A stretch of DNA of 64,000 nt from Azospirillum brasilense (GCF_003349955.1 NZ_QLKQ01000011.1:1-64000), one strand, 5' to 3'; shown: positions 17,440-27,079, numbered from the stretch's first letter. Made by a program: numbers and translations. Notes: generated by a model not told the origin, from the sequence alone.

Positions 17440-19110
17440 TCACGCCGCCCGGATGTTGACGAGGAAGCGCTCGACCTCCAGGCGGAGCGTTTCCGCCTGC
17501 CGGCTCAGCTCCTCGGCCGACGACAGCACCTGGGAAGCCGCCGACCCGGTCTCCACCGCGGCCTGATGGACCTGGACGATGCTGCCCGACACCTCCGTGG
17601 TGCCGTGGGCGGCCTGCTGGACGTTGCGGGCGATCTCGCCGGTGGCCGCACCCTGCTCCTCCACCGCGGCGGCGATGGTGGTGGCGATGCCGTTGATCTC
17701 GCCGATCGTCCCGCCGATGGTCTTGATGGCGCGGACGGTTTCGGTGGTCACCCCCTGGATCGTCTGGATCTGGGTGGCGATCTCCTCGGTCGCCCTGGCC
17801 GTCTGGTTGGCCAGCGACTTGACCTCCGAGGCCACCACGGCGAAGCCCTTGCCGGCCTCGCCGGCGCGGGCGGCCTCGATGGTGGCGTTGAGCGCCAGCA
17901 GGTTGGTCTGGTCGGCGATGGCCTTGATGAGCCCGACCACCTCGCCGATCTTCTGACCGGCCTCCGCCAGCCCCTGGACCGTCCGGTCGGTGCGGGCGGC
18001 CTCGTCCACGGCGTTGCCGGCGATGGTGGTGGAGGTCGCGACGTGGCGGCCGATCTCGGTGATGGAGGCGGACAGCTCCTCGGTGGCGCCGGCGACCGCC
18101 TGGACGTTGGTGGTCGCCTGCTCCGACGCGGCGGCAACCGTGGACGCCTGCCGGCTGGTCTCCTCGGCGGTGGACGACATGGACTCCGCGGTGGCGCGCA
18201 TCTCGGTGGCGGCCGACGCCAGCATCTTCAGCGTCGCGTGCACCGTGCTGTCGAAGCCGACGATGTATTTTTCCACGAGCGCCTGCCGGGCCTCCTTGCG
18301 GGCCTGCTCCTGGCGCTGCTCCTCCTCCATCCGGCGGTTCGCGACGGCGGAGTCCTTGAACACCGCCAGCGAGCGGGCGAGCGTGCCGACCTCGTCCATC
18401 CGGTCCGTGCCGTCGACGGTGATCCCGAGATCGCCCTTGGCGAGGCGCTGCATCAGTTCGGCCATGGCGCGCAACGGGCCGACCACGCGGAACAGCGTCG
18501 TCGTCACCGCGAAGGCGGCGGCCAGCACGCCGAGCAGCACGGCGATCCCCAGGATCCAGCGGGAGGTGTCGTAAGCGGCGTTGGTCCGCTCATACACCGC
18601 CTCGGCCTCCTTCAACTGCAGGTCGACCAGCTTGCCGACGGCGGCCGCCACCGGGTCGATGCTGGGGTAGAGCGTGGACACCGCGAAGGTGTCCAGCGCG
18701 GCCTGATCCTTGGCCTGCATCAGCGCGCGGGCGGTGGTCGCGGCGGCGCGCGCCTTGCCCATGTGGCGCTCGGCCTCGTTCGCCAGCTCCTTTTCGCGGG
18801 CGTTCATCGAGGTGGCCGTGAAGGCCGACCAGCGCGTCGCGATCTCGCCGAGCGCGGCATCGATGGATTTGAGACCGCCTTCCCACGTCTCGGCGCCGCC
18901 GCGCACCTTGTGCGTGGTGTCGACGATGTTGACGGCGAACATGTCGGAAACGACCTTCAGGTCGCGCAACGGGACGACGCGGTCCTTGAACACCGTCTCC
19001 ATGCCTTGGTGCGACTGCCCCAAGGCCAGCCAGCCGGTGGCCGCAATCGCGAAAAGAAAGAAGCACAGGACAGAGAGGGCAACCAGAAGGCGTGCTTTGA
19101 CCGTAGACAT
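17440..19110 (-). CDS. Methyl-accepting chemotaxis protein with four-helix-bundle sensor
   Basis: 556 residues from the ATG at 19110 ([20 protein letters not shown]). It has a first membrane span (residues 8-30), a periplasmic helical region of about 150 residues (four-helix-bundle MCP type), a second span ([20 protein letters not shown]), a HAMP domain ([20 protein letters not shown]), then the long cytoplasmic signalling coiled coil. The conserved tip [20 protein letters not shown] binds CheA/CheW. There is no NWETF-like CheR tether at the C-terminus. The ligand is unknown. No che gene is nearby. Its upstream region is unusually AT-rich. Confidence 0.95.
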   Translation of the reverse strand: MSTVKARLLVALSVLCFFLFAIAATGWLALGQSHQGMETVFKDRVVPLRDLKVVSDMFAVNIVDTTHKVRGGAETWEGGLKSIDAALGEIATRWSAFTATSMNAREKELANEAERHMGKARAAATTARALMQAKDQAALDTFAVSTLYPSIDPVAAAVGKLVDLQLKEAEAVYERTNAAYDTSRWILGIAVLLGVLAAAFAVTTTLFRVVGPLRAMAELMQRLAKGDLGITVDGTDRMDEVGTLARSLAVFKDSAVANRRMEEEQRQEQARKEARQALVEKYIVGFDSTVHATLKMLASAATEMRATAESMSSTAEETSRQASTVAAASEQATTNVQAVAGATEELSASITEIGRHVATSTTIAGNAVDEAARTDRTVQGLAEAGQKIGEVVGLIKAIADQTNLLALNATIEAARAGEAGKGFAVVASEVKSLANQTARATEEIATQIQTIQGVTTETVRAIKTIGGTIGEINGIATTIAAAVEEQGAATGEIARNVQQAAHGTTEVSGSIVQVHQAAVETGSAASQVLSSAEELSRQAETLRLEVERFLVNIRAA

Positions 19111-19220
19111 CGGCTCGTTCCACGATGCGTTGACGTTGCAGGTCATGGCATCGTGGGCGAAACATATTAATATTAAGCTACATTTTAACGAAAATATATT
19201 ACGCCCGAAGGTTACAACTC

Positions 19221-19261
19221 TCGCTCCCGAGCGACACCGTCATGACTGTCATGACGGTGTC
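19221..19261. repeat. Two adjacent perfect palindromes upstream of the chemoreceptor gene
   Basis: 19221-19234 is TCGCTC-cc-GAGCGA. 19233-19261 is a 29-base palindrome with 14-base arms (GACACCGTCATGAC, one central base, GTCATGACGGTGTC). The long one is too symmetric to be chance. No T-run follows on either strand, so an operator or a protein-binding site is likelier than a terminator. Confidence 0.85.
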
Positions 19262-19329
19262 CTGCTCCGAATGGTGACAAACCCCACCACCCTATCTTCA
19301 GTCAAAGATTGTGGATTTGGGTGTGCCGC

Positions 19330-19764
19330 TCACCCCTCCAGCTTGAAGCTCCCGTCCTCGCCCAGCGCGGCGAAGGGGTTCCAGGCGACCTCCCAGGGGT
19401 GGCCGTCCGGGTCGGCGAAATAGCCGCTGTAGCCGCCCCAGAAGACGTCCTGCGCCGGCTTCAGGATGCGCCCGCCGGCCCGCTCGGCCTGGGCCATCAC
19501 GGCGTCCACCTCCGCCTTGCTGCGCAGATTGTGGGCCAACGTGATGCCGCCGAAGCCCGAGGTCGGGCCGGATTCCGCCAGATGCGCGTCCTCGGCCAGC
19601 GCCTCCCGCCCGAACAGGGCGAGCGCGACGCCGCCCAGCTGGTAGAAGGTGATGGCGTCCTGGCTGACCGGGGAGGGGGTCCAGCCCAGCCCCTCCTCGT
19701 AGAAGCGGCGGCTGCGCGCGAGGTCGGCGACGCCCAGCGTGATCAGGCTGACTCTCTGTTCCAT
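19330..19764 (-). CDS. VOC-superfamily (glyoxalase/dioxygenase-like) protein
   Basis: 144 residues. Two beta-alpha-beta-beta-beta modules typical of the vicinal-oxygen-chelate fold: LGVADLARSRRFYEEGLGW at the start and GGYSGYFADPDGHPWEVAWN near the end, the second holding the metal-ligand glutamate. Members include glyoxalases, extradiol dioxygenases and antibiotic-binding proteins; the substrate cannot be assigned. It starts directly at the stop of the rhodanese gene (no gap), so the two are co-translated. Confidence 0.85.
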   Translation of the reverse strand: MEQRVSLITLGVADLARSRRFYEEGLGWTPSPVSQDAITFYQLGGVALALFGREALAEDAHLAESGPTSGFGGITLAHNLRSKAEVDAVMAQAERAGGRILKPAQDVFWGGYSGYFADPDGHPWEVAWNPFAALGEDGSFKLEG

Positions 19765-20178
19765 TCAGCTGTCCTTCCGTTCCATGGCGGGCGGCATGGC
19801 GACGGGCAGCCCGGCCTCTTTCCAGCCCTTGAAGCCGCCGTCGAGGTGGCAGACGTTCTCCAGCCCCATCGACTGCACGGTGTCGGTGGCGAGCGCCGAG
19901 CGCCAGCCGCTGGCGCAGTAGAAGACGAAGCGCTTGCCCGACGCGAAGACCGGCTTGTGATAGGGGCTGTCCGGGTCCACCCAGAATTCCAGCATGCCGC
20001 GGGTGGCCGGGAAGGCGCCGGGGATCATGCCGTCGCGCGTCAGCTCGCGCGGGTCGCGGATGTCCACGAAGACCACGTCGGGGTCGCCGTGCAGGGACAG
20101 CGCCTCCTGCGGCGTGATCGCCTGGATGCGGGCGTTCGCTTCGGCCAGCAGATCCTTGTAGCCCTTCTTCATCGGCAT
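19765..20178 (-). CDS. Rhodanese-domain sulfurtransferase
   Basis: 137 residues from the ATG at 20178, which has GGAGGAAAC upstream. One rhodanese domain: VVFVDIRDPRELTRDGMIPG in the N-terminal part, then the active-site loop YCASGWRSALA, where the cysteine carries the persulfide, and HLDGGFKGWKEAGLPV at the end. It moves sulfane sulfur to an unknown acceptor. It is the first gene of a two-gene unit with the VOC protein and is divergent from the DUF1232 gene. Confidence 0.9.
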   Translation of the reverse strand: MPMKKGYKDLLAEANARIQAITPQEALSLHGDPDVVFVDIRDPRELTRDGMIPGAFPATRGMLEFWVDPDSPYHKPVFASGKRFVFYCASGWRSALATDTVQSMGLENVCHLDGGFKGWKEAGLPVAMPPAMERKDS

Positions 20179-20339
20179 GGCGGTTTCCTCCATCAATCTT
20201 GACGCTTTGGCCGTACACGAACCCTTGGCGGGACCGTTGGCGCGTCTGCGCTGTTGTCACTCCACGCAACTGTGCAACAGGCCGCCCCGCCCGGTCCATC
20301 GGGAAGGGCGGCCGGTGCAGGGGGAGCCCAGGGAAAGCC

Positions 20340-20783
20340 ATGCCGATCGCCACCGACGGACCCACCGAAGCCGCCGCCGCCTTGCCCACCGTCATCGACC
20401 CGGTCCGCGTGGAGCGGAACGAGCGCTACGTCCGCCGCCGCTTCTGGAACACGCTGCGCGCCAACCTGCACCGCATTCCCTTCCTGGAGCAGGCGTTGGC
20501 GGCCTTCTTCTGCGCGACCGACCCGCAGACGCCCTTCAAGGCGAAGGCGATCCTGATGGCGGCTCTGGCCTATTTCGTGTTGCCCGCGGATTCGATCCCG
20601 GACTGGCTGATCGCGGTCGGTTTCGTGGACGACGCGGCGGTGCTGGCCACGGCCGTCCATGCGGTGCGGAGCAACCTGAAGCCGGAGCATGAGGACCGCG
20701 CCCGCGCCGCCCTGCGCAAGGAACAGGGGATGAATCCCCCTCCGGATGACGCGTCCGGGATGACGCCCGCCGGGAACGGCTGA
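20340..20783 (+). CDS. YkvA/DUF1232 family membrane protein
   Basis: 147 residues from the ATG at 20340, preceded by GGGAAA. The family core is KAILMAALAYFVLPADSIPD followed by WLIAVGFVDDAAVLATAVHA: a hydrophobic hairpin with the conserved PxDxIPD motif. Function unknown in the family. It ends four bases before the stop of the convergent transporter gene. Confidence 0.82.
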   Translation: MPIATDGPTEAAAALPTVIDPVRVERNERYVRRRFWNTLRANLHRIPFLEQALAAFFCATDPQTPFKAKAILMAALAYFVLPADSIPDWLIAVGFVDDAAVLATAVHAVRSNLKPEHEDRARAALRKEQGMNPPPDDASGMTPAGNG

Positions 20784-20787
20784 CGGC

Positions 20788-21672
20788 TCACGCCTTGGCG
20801 GAGGCCGTCCGCTCCGCGCGGGACTGCGCGGCGTCGCGATGGGCGGTGTAGAGCGCGGAGGCCGCGATCACCCCGGCGCCGACCCAGCCCCACAGGTCCA
20901 TGGCCTCGCCGAACAGCGGCCAGGCGAGCAGGGCGGTGAAGGGCAGGCGGGCGTAGTCGTAGGGCATCATCGCCGAGGCCGGCGCCAGCTTGAAGGCGCG
21001 GGTCATCGCCAGTTGCCCCAGGGTCAGGACGCCGCCCAGCAGGACGAGCCAGCCGAGCGCCGTCCAGCTCGGCCACTCCCACACGAACAGCGCCGGCACC
21101 AGCGCCATCGGGGTCAGGAACAGCCCCATGTAGGCGACCACCACCATCACCCCGTCCGAGGTCGCCAGCGCCCGCACCTGGAGCGTGGTGATGGCGGCGG
21201 CGACGCAATGCAGGAGCATGACCAGGATCGTCGGGTCCAGGGTGGCGTCGTCGGGGCGGATGACGATCATCACCCCGGCCAGCCCGACCAGAACGGCGGC
21301 CCAGCGCCGCGCCCGCACCGTCTCGTTCAGGAACAGCGCGGCCCCGGCGGTGACGAACAGCGGGATGGTGAAGCTGAGCGCCGTGGCGTCGGGCAGCGGC
21401 ATATGGGTGACGCTGTAGAACCAGCACAGCATCGCCACCAGACTGGTCGCCGAGCGCGAGGCGTAGAGCCCCGCCCGCCCGGTGCGCAGCCGCCCCAGCC
21501 CGACCGCCGCGATCCAGGGCAGCATGAACATCAGGCTGAACAGGTTGCGGAAGAAGACGATTTCGAAGGGATGAAGCTCGCCGCTGACGTGGCGGATCAT
21601 CGCGTTGCCGATGGCGATGAACAGAGCCGCCCCCAGCATCCACAAGGCCGCCTCCAGCGGCTTCCCCGCCAT
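20788..21672 (-). CDS. EamA/DMT-superfamily transporter
   Basis: 294 residues from the ATG at 21672; a TTG at 21720 would add 16 residues. Ten hydrophobic segments in two repeated EamA halves (for example LFIAIGNAMIRHVSG, FFRNLFSLMFMLPWI, TALSFTIPLFVTAGAALFLN, GWLVLLGGVLTLGQLAMTRA). Members export or import small metabolites such as amino acids, nucleotide bases or SAM; no substrate can be inferred. It stands alone. Confidence 0.85.
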   Translation of the reverse strand: MAGKPLEAALWMLGAALFIAIGNAMIRHVSGELHPFEIVFFRNLFSLMFMLPWIAAVGLGRLRTGRAGLYASRSATSLVAMLCWFYSVTHMPLPDATALSFTIPLFVTAGAALFLNETVRARRWAAVLVGLAGVMIVIRPDDATLDPTILVMLLHCVAAAITTLQVRALATSDGVMVVVAYMGLFLTPMALVPALFVWEWPSWTALGWLVLLGGVLTLGQLAMTRAFKLAPASAMMPYDYARLPFTALLAWPLFGEAMDLWGWVGAGVIAASALYTAHRDAAQSRAERTASAKA

Positions 21673-21842
21673 GCCGGGGCCGGAGGCGGGACCTTTGGCG
21701 GTGAGCGCATGGGTGGGCAATCGGTCGCGTCCCTGGCGGATCGGCTTGCGGGTGGCGCGTTCCGTTCGGGCGCGCCACCCCAGCGTGCAACGCCATCCTG
21801 CTCTTCAGGCGCGCCGGGTTGCAAGGGACATTCGAAAGACGC

Positions 21843-23291
21843 TCAGCCGCCAGCCTTCAGCGAGTCGAGGCGGGAGCGAATCAGCGTGTATTCCGGCTCC
21901 TCCGGTTTGAACTGGGCCAGCAGGCGGGTCCACAGGTCGGTGGCCTCCGCCGTCTGGCCGACGCCCGCGGCGTTCAGGCCGAGAAGCCAGAGCGCGTCGC
22001 GGTTGTCGGGTTCGGCCGCCAGCGCCTGACGGAGCGCGGCGACGGCCTCCTCCGGCATCGGGCCGGGCTTGCTGCTCCGCGGTTCCGCCGACAGCAGGGC
22101 GGAGGCGTAGGCGACCAGCACGTCGGGCCGCTGGGGCGCCCGCTCCCGCGCCTTGCGGGCGGCGTCGATGGCCTTGGCCGATTCGCCCATCACGCCGTAG
22201 GAGCGCGACAGCCGCAGCCAGCCGTCCACGTCGTCCGGGTTGGCCTCCAGCCGGGCGGCCAGCCCGTCGACCATGCCGCGGATCATCTGCTGCTGGTCCT
22301 CGCCCTGCGCTTGGCCCTGGTTCTGGCCCTGGTGCTGGACCTCGTTCTGGCCCTCGCTCTGGGCGACCGGCGGCGGTTGCTGGGCGGGCAGGGGCTCCGG
22401 CGTCACCTTGGCCGGGTCGAGGTTCAGCGCCTTGGCGGCCTCCGCGATCTGCGTCCGGACGATCGGCACCCAGGGCGCGTCGGCGTGGGACTCGGCGAGC
22501 AGGGCGCCCCAGCGCTCCAGCGCGTCCTTGCTGTCGCCGGCCTGGAAACGGGCCAGCGCGGCGTAGAAGCGGGCGCGGGGCTCCGTCGGGTCCTTGGCCA
22601 GCACGCGGTCGAAGGTCTTACGGGCCTCGTCCGGAACGGTGCCGCCGTTGGCCGAGATCAGGACCTCGCCATAGCTCCCGAGCAGTTCCAGGTCGTCGCC
22701 GGCCAGGGCGACCGCCTTGCCCAGCGCGTCGGCGGCCTCGGGCAGGCGGCCCATCTTGGCGTAGGCCTGGCCGAGGATGGCCCAGCCCTGCGGGTCGTCG
22801 GGGGTCTCGGCGAGCTGGGCCTTCAGCTTGTCCATCGCCGCCAGAACGTTCTTCGGCGGCCCGCCGCGCTCATGGTCGAGGTTGCGCGAGGCCAGCGGCT
22901 GTGCCGGCAGCTCGGGGCGGCCCAGCTTGCCGTAGACGGCCAGCGTGCCGAGCGGCAGCAGGACGGCCAGCAGGGCGGCCAGCGCCATGGCGCTGCGCGG
23001 CGCGCGGGCGGCGGGGGCCTTGTCCTTGGCGCCATTCTTCGCAGAACCCTTGCCGCGGTCGGCGATGGCCAGCATGCGGCGGCCGATCTCGGCGCGGGCG
23101 GCGGCGGCCTGGGCCTCGCTGATCAGGCCACGGCCCTGGTCGCGCTCCAGCTCGCCGAGCTGGTCGCGGTAGACCTCCAGGTCGTAGGCGGCGCGCTCCT
23201 CGGCGGCGCCCTCGGGCTTCCTCAGCAGCGGCGGCACGATCAGCAGCACCACGGCCGCCGTCAGGGCGGCGGCGACGATCCAGAACAGCAT
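21843..23291 (-). CDS. ccmI: Cytochrome c maturation protein CcmI (CycH)
   Basis: 482 residues. N-terminal membrane span (MLFWIVAAALTAAVVLLIVP), cytoplasmic linker with a leucine-zipper-like helix (YDLEVYRDQLGELERDQGRG), second span (SAMALAALLAVLLPLGTLAV), then periplasmic TPR repeats (AKMGRLPEAADALGKAVALA; DALWLLGLNAAGVGQ). It binds apocytochrome c C-termini and hands them to CcmF/CcmH. A glutamine-rich insert (NEVQHQGQNQGQAQGEDQQQ) splits the TPR part. It is the last gene of the ccmCDEFGHI run, and the ccmH stop overlaps its start by one base. Confidence 0.93.
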   Translation of the reverse strand: MLFWIVAAALTAAVVLLIVPPLLRKPEGAAEERAAYDLEVYRDQLGELERDQGRGLISEAQAAAARAEIGRRMLAIADRGKGSAKNGAKDKAPAARAPRSAMALAALLAVLLPLGTLAVYGKLGRPELPAQPLASRNLDHERGGPPKNVLAAMDKLKAQLAETPDDPQGWAILGQAYAKMGRLPEAADALGKAVALAGDDLELLGSYGEVLISANGGTVPDEARKTFDRVLAKDPTEPRARFYAALARFQAGDSKDALERWGALLAESHADAPWVPIVRTQIAEAAKALNLDPAKVTPEPLPAQQPPPVAQSEGQNEVQHQGQNQGQAQGEDQQQMIRGMVDGLAARLEANPDDVDGWLRLSRSYGVMGESAKAIDAARKARERAPQRPDVLVAYASALLSAEPRSSKPGPMPEEAVAALRQALAAEPDNRDALWLLGLNAAGVGQTAEATDLWTRLLAQFKPEEPEYTLIRSRLDSLKAGG

Positions 23292-23767
23292 CAGGCTTTG
23301 TCCTTGCGGAGCAGGGCGTCCAGGCGCCGCCGCTCGTCCTCGGTCAGCGGGGCGGTGTCGCCGCCCGCGGCAACAGCGGCACCCTTACGCCCGCGCAGGT
23401 ACAGGGCCGTGGCGACGCCGCCGATGGCCAGGATCACGAAGGGGCCGATCCATAGGAACAGCGTCGTCGCCTTGAAGGGCGGGCGCAGCAGCACATAGTC
23501 GCCGTAGCGGTCGGTGACGAAGCTCAGCACCTGCTGGTTGCTGTCGCCGGCGGTCAGCCGCTCGCGGACCAGCACGCGCAGGTCGCGGGCGAGCGGCGCG
23601 TTGGAGTCGTCGATCGACTGGTTCTGGCAGACGAGGCAGCGCAGATCCTTGCTGATCTCCCGGGCGCGGCCTTCCAGCGCCGGATCCTTCAGCACCTCGT
23701 CGGGCTGGACGGCGGAGGCGGCGACCGGGGTCAGCACCAGAAGGACGGCGAGAAGGAGGGCTCTCAC
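23291..23767 (-). CDS. ccmH: Cytochrome c maturation protein CcmH (CycL), apocytochrome thiol reductant
   Basis: 158 residues from a GTG at 23767 that overlaps the ccmG stop by four bases. A signal/anchor (VRALLLAVLLVLTPVAASAV) precedes the thioredoxin-reductant motif LRCLVCQNQSIDDSNAPLAR, with the LRCxxCQ signature; a second membrane span (FLWIGPFVILAIGGVATALY) follows. It reduces the CxxCH cysteines of apocytochrome c so haem can be attached by the CcmF/H/I ligase. Confidence 0.94.
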   Translation of the reverse strand: MRALLLAVLLVLTPVAASAVQPDEVLKDPALEGRAREISKDLRCLVCQNQSIDDSNAPLARDLRVLVRERLTAGDSNQQVLSFVTDRYGDYVLLRPPFKATTLFLWIGPFVILAIGGVATALYLRGRKGAAVAAGGDTAPLTEDERRRLDALLRKDKA

Positions 23768-24300
23768 GACGCGCTCCGCAGATGCTTGACCATGGGCAGG
23801 ATCTGTTCCTCGACCACCTGCGGGGTCAGGGGGCCGACATGCTTGAAGCGGATGCGGCCCTGGCGGTCGAGCAGGAAGGTCTCCGGCACGCCGTAGACCC
23901 CCCAGTCGATGGACACGCGGCCGTCCAGGTCGACACCGATGCTGGCGTAGGGGTCGCCGTTGCGGTTCAGCCAGGCGATGGCGTCCTCCGCCTTGTCCTT
24001 GTGGTTGATGCCGCGCACCGTCACGCCCTGCTCGCGGGCCAGCCGGGTGATGATCGGGTGCTCGGCCTTGCAGGGGATGCACCAGGAGGCGAAGACGTTC
24101 ACCAGCGTGACGTCGCCCTTCAGCGTCGCGTTGGACAGCCCTTCCTTGTGGCCCGGCAGCGGCGGCAGCGAGAATTCCGGCGCCGGCTTGTCGATCAGGG
24201 CGGAGGGGATGTCGCGCGGGTCGCGGTCGAACCCGCGCAGGAAGGCCACGCCGACACCGACGAACAGCAGCAGCGGCAACAGATAGATCAGGCGGCGCAT
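23764..24300 (-). CDS. ccmG: Thiol:disulfide interchange protein CcmG/DsbE
   Basis: 178 residues. A single N-terminal membrane anchor (LIYLLPLLLFVGVGVAFLRG) and a periplasmic thioredoxin fold with FASWCIPCKAEHPI, the WCxPC active site, and YGVPETFLLD containing the cis-proline region. It keeps the apocytochrome haem-binding cysteines and CcmH reduced. Thirty bases after ccmF in the operon. Confidence 0.95.
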   Translation of the reverse strand: MRRLIYLLPLLLFVGVGVAFLRGFDRDPRDIPSALIDKPAPEFSLPPLPGHKEGLSNATLKGDVTLVNVFASWCIPCKAEHPIITRLAREQGVTVRGINHKDKAEDAIAWLNRNGDPYASIGVDLDGRVSIDWGVYGVPETFLLDRQGRIRFKHVGPLTPQVVEEQILPMVKHLRSAS

Positions 24301-24330
24301 CGGAGGCGTGTCCTTACTCGGCGGGCGTTC

Positions 24331-26322
24331 TTATTCGGCGGGCTGAAGATTGCCCTTGGCGGCGCGGCGGCGCTCCGGGGCGCCGACGCGGAAGCGGCGG
24401 TCGGACAGGCTGACCAGCCCGCCCAGCATCATCCCCAGCGAGCCGATCCAGATCCACGGCACCAGCGGGTGATGGTACAGCCGCACGGTCCAGGCCGTGC
24501 CGTTCTGCGTCGGGTCGCCCAACGCCACATAGACGTCGGACAGCCAGGTGGTGTGGATCGCCGCCTCGGTCGTCGTCATGCGGGTGACCGGATAGCTGCG
24601 GCGCTGCGGCGTCAGGGTGGCGATGTGGTTGCCGTTGCGGGTGACGGTGAAAACGCCCTGCTCGGCGCTGTAGTTCGGGCCCTGCACCGTGCCGACGCGG
24701 TCGAAATGCACGGCGTAGGCGCCGACCGTGGCGGTGTCGCCCGGCTTCATCGCCTTGATCGTCTCGCTCTGCCACGCCGAGGTGCCGGTCATGCCGGCGA
24801 TGGCGATGCCCATGCAGGCGTGGGCGATGGTCATGCCCCAGGCGCTGCGCGGCAGGTTGACCGCGCGGTTCCAGCTGTCCTTCACCGGGATGCGGAACAG
24901 GCGGATGCGCTCCGCGAACTCGGCGATCGAACCGAAGAAGGCCCAGGCGGCAAGCGCGACGCCGACCAGAGCCAGCAGCGGGCCGCCGCCGTTGGTGACG
25001 TAGGCGGCGATGGCGACGCAGGCCACGGTTGCCACGCCCGCCGTCCACAGCCGGCTCAGGGCGCCCAGCAGGTCGGCGCGCTTCCAGGCCAGGAACGGGC
25101 CGACCACCATGGCGATCACCATCGGAATGGCGACCGGGATGAAGGTGGCGTTGAAGAAGGGCGGGCCGACCGACACCTTGCCGAGGTCGAGCACGTCGAG
25201 GAACAGCGGGTAGAGCGTGCCGATGAAGACCGTCGCCGTCGCGGTGGACAGCAGCAGGTTGTTCAGCACCAGCGAGCCCTCGCGGCTGACCGGGGCGAAC
25301 AGGCCGCCGGTCTTCAGGCTGGGCGCCCGCACCGAGTAGAGCAGCAGCGAGCCGCCGGTGGCGATCGCCAGCAGGACCAGAATGAAGACGCCGCGCGCCG
25401 GGTCCACCGCGAAGGCGTGGACCGAGGTCAGGATGCCCGACCGCACCAGGAAGGTGCCCATCAGCGACAGCGAGAAGGTGATGATCGCCAGCAGGATGGT
25501 CCAGGTCTTCAGCGCGTCGCGCTTTTCCACCACGATGGCGGAGTGCAGCAGCGCGGTGCCGGCCAGCCAGGGCATGAAGGAGGCGTTCTCGACCGGGTCC
25601 CAGTACCACCAGCCGCCCCAGCCCAGCTCGTAATAGGCCCACCAGGAGCCGAGCGCGATGCCGGCGGTCAGGGTCGACCAGGCGGCCAGCGTCCAGGGCC
25701 GCACCCAGCGCGCCCAAGCCGGGTCGACGCGCCCTTCGATGAGCGCGGCGACCGCGAAGGAGAAGGCGACGGAGAAGCCGACATAGCCCGCGTAGAGGAA
25801 GGGCGGGTGGAAGGCGAGTCCGGGGTCCTGGAGCAGCGGGTTCAGGTCGTTGCCGTCGAGCGGCGCCGGAACCACGCGCAGGAAGGGGTTCGAGGTGATC
25901 AGGATGAACAGCAGGAAGCCGACGCCGATCATGCCCTGGACGGCGATGACGCGGGCCTTCAGCGAGGGCGGCAGGTTGCGCCCGAAGATGCCGACCGCCG
26001 CGCCGAACACCGTCAGCATGACGATCCACAGCATCATCGAGCCTTCGTGGTTCCCCCACACGCCCGACACCTTGTAGAGCATCGGCTTCATCGAGTGGCT
26101 GTTGGCGACCACGTTCGACACGCTGAAGTCCGACACCACATGCGCCCAGGTCAGGGCGCCGTAGGCGACCAGGACCAGCAGCATCTGGGCGATGGCGGCG
26201 GGGCGGGCGACGCCCATCCAGGCGGCGTTGCCGGTGGCGGCACCCACCAGGGGGACGCCGGATTGCACCAGCGCCACGAACAGCGCCAGCACCAGCGCGT
26301 AATGGCCGAGTTCGGGAATCAC
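24331..26322 (-). CDS. ccmF: Cytochrome c haem lyase subunit CcmF
   Basis: 663 residues, a polytopic inner-membrane protein of the haem handling family. WGGWWYWDPVENASFMPWLA is the tryptophan-rich WWD motif that binds haem, with conserved histidines in neighbouring loops (HSMKPMLYKVSGVWGNHEGS). It takes haem from holo-CcmE and joins it to apocytochrome c with CcmH and CcmI. Fifty-five bases separate it from ccmE. Confidence 0.97.
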   Translation of the reverse strand: MIPELGHYALVLALFVALVQSGVPLVGAATGNAAWMGVARPAAIAQMLLVLVAYGALTWAHVVSDFSVSNVVANSHSMKPMLYKVSGVWGNHEGSMMLWIVMLTVFGAAVGIFGRNLPPSLKARVIAVQGMIGVGFLLFILITSNPFLRVVPAPLDGNDLNPLLQDPGLAFHPPFLYAGYVGFSVAFSFAVAALIEGRVDPAWARWVRPWTLAAWSTLTAGIALGSWWAYYELGWGGWWYWDPVENASFMPWLAGTALLHSAIVVEKRDALKTWTILLAIITFSLSLMGTFLVRSGILTSVHAFAVDPARGVFILVLLAIATGGSLLLYSVRAPSLKTGGLFAPVSREGSLVLNNLLLSTATATVFIGTLYPLFLDVLDLGKVSVGPPFFNATFIPVAIPMVIAMVVGPFLAWKRADLLGALSRLWTAGVATVACVAIAAYVTNGGGPLLALVGVALAAWAFFGSIAEFAERIRLFRIPVKDSWNRAVNLPRSAWGMTIAHACMGIAIAGMTGTSAWQSETIKAMKPGDTATVGAYAVHFDRVGTVQGPNYSAEQGVFTVTRNGNHIATLTPQRRSYPVTRMTTTEAAIHTTWLSDVYVALGDPTQNGTAWTVRLYHHPLVPWIWIGSLGMMLGGLVSLSDRRFRVGAPERRRAAKGNLQPAE

Positions 26323-26377
26323 GGGCCCGATGCTCCCTGAAAGAACGGAATGGGGAGGAGTGGAGAAGCCGCCAGCG

Positions 26378-26833
26378 TCACGAGCTGGGCTTCTGCTCCT
26401 TCGAGTTCGCCTTGAAGTGCTCCGCCTCCTTCAGGGCGGCGGCGACCTCTGGCGGCATGTAGTTCTCGTCGTGCTTGGCCAGCACCTCGCGCGCCTGGAA
26501 GACGCCGTTGATCATGCGGCCTTCCGTGATGACGCCCTGGCCCTCGCGGAACAGGTCGGGAAGCTGGCCGCGGTAGCTGACGGCGACGGTGTGCACCGTG
26601 TCGGTGACGCGGAACTGCGTCGTCACTCCGTCGGGCATCTTGCTGACGCTGCCTTCCTCGACGAGGCCGCCCAGGCGGAAGTTGCGGTCGCCGATGTCCT
26701 GGGTCTGCAACTGCGTGGGGCTGAAGAAGAAGACGATGTTGTCCTCGAACGCCGTCAGCGTCAGGGCGGTGGCCGCGCCAAGGCCCAGCAGGGCGAGGCC
26801 CAGCATGTAGAGGCGCCGTTTCTTGCGGGTCAT
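26378..26833 (-). CDS. ccmE: Periplasmic haem chaperone CcmE
   Basis: 151 residues. One N-terminal membrane anchor (RRLYMLGLALLGLGAATALT) and an OB-fold domain. His121 in LAKHDENYMPPE is the residue that binds haem covalently, with the stabilising Tyr125. It receives haem exported by CcmABCD and passes it to CcmF. Its start overlaps the ccmD stop by four bases. Confidence 0.96.
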   Translation of the reverse strand: MTRKKRRLYMLGLALLGLGAATALTLTAFEDNIVFFFSPTQLQTQDIGDRNFRLGGLVEEGSVSKMPDGVTTQFRVTDTVHTVAVSYRGQLPDLFREGQGVITEGRMINGVFQAREVLAKHDENYMPPEVAAALKEAEHFKANSKEQKPSS

Positions 26834-27048
26834 CCTTCACCAACCTCCGCCGCGGGCGACGCCGCGGCTCCGTTGCGCGCCCGGCGCCGCCGTGGCGGGC
26901 GGCTGCCTTCCAGCGCCTTCAGGGTCGTCTCGGCGCCGCGCAGCGCCTTCAGCGTGGCGACCAGCAGGCCGACCATCACCAGCGCCGCCAGCGCGTAGGA
27001 CGACCAGACATACGCGGCGTAGCCGCCCATCGCGAAAAACTCTGCCAT
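26830..27048 (-). CDS. ccmD: Haem exporter protein CcmD
   Basis: 72 residues: a single membrane helix (AAYVWSSYALAALVMVGLLV) followed by a basic, low-complexity cytoplasmic tail, the usual CcmD layout. It helps release holo-CcmE from the CcmABC complex. It is longer at the C-terminus than many CcmD proteins. Confidence 0.9.
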   Translation of the reverse strand: MAEFFAMGGYAAYVWSSYALAALVMVGLLVATLKALRGAETTLKALEGSRPPRRRRARNGAAASPAAEVGEG

Positions 27049-27079
27049 CCTTGCCTCCGGCCCCGCCTGTTCCCGTGCC

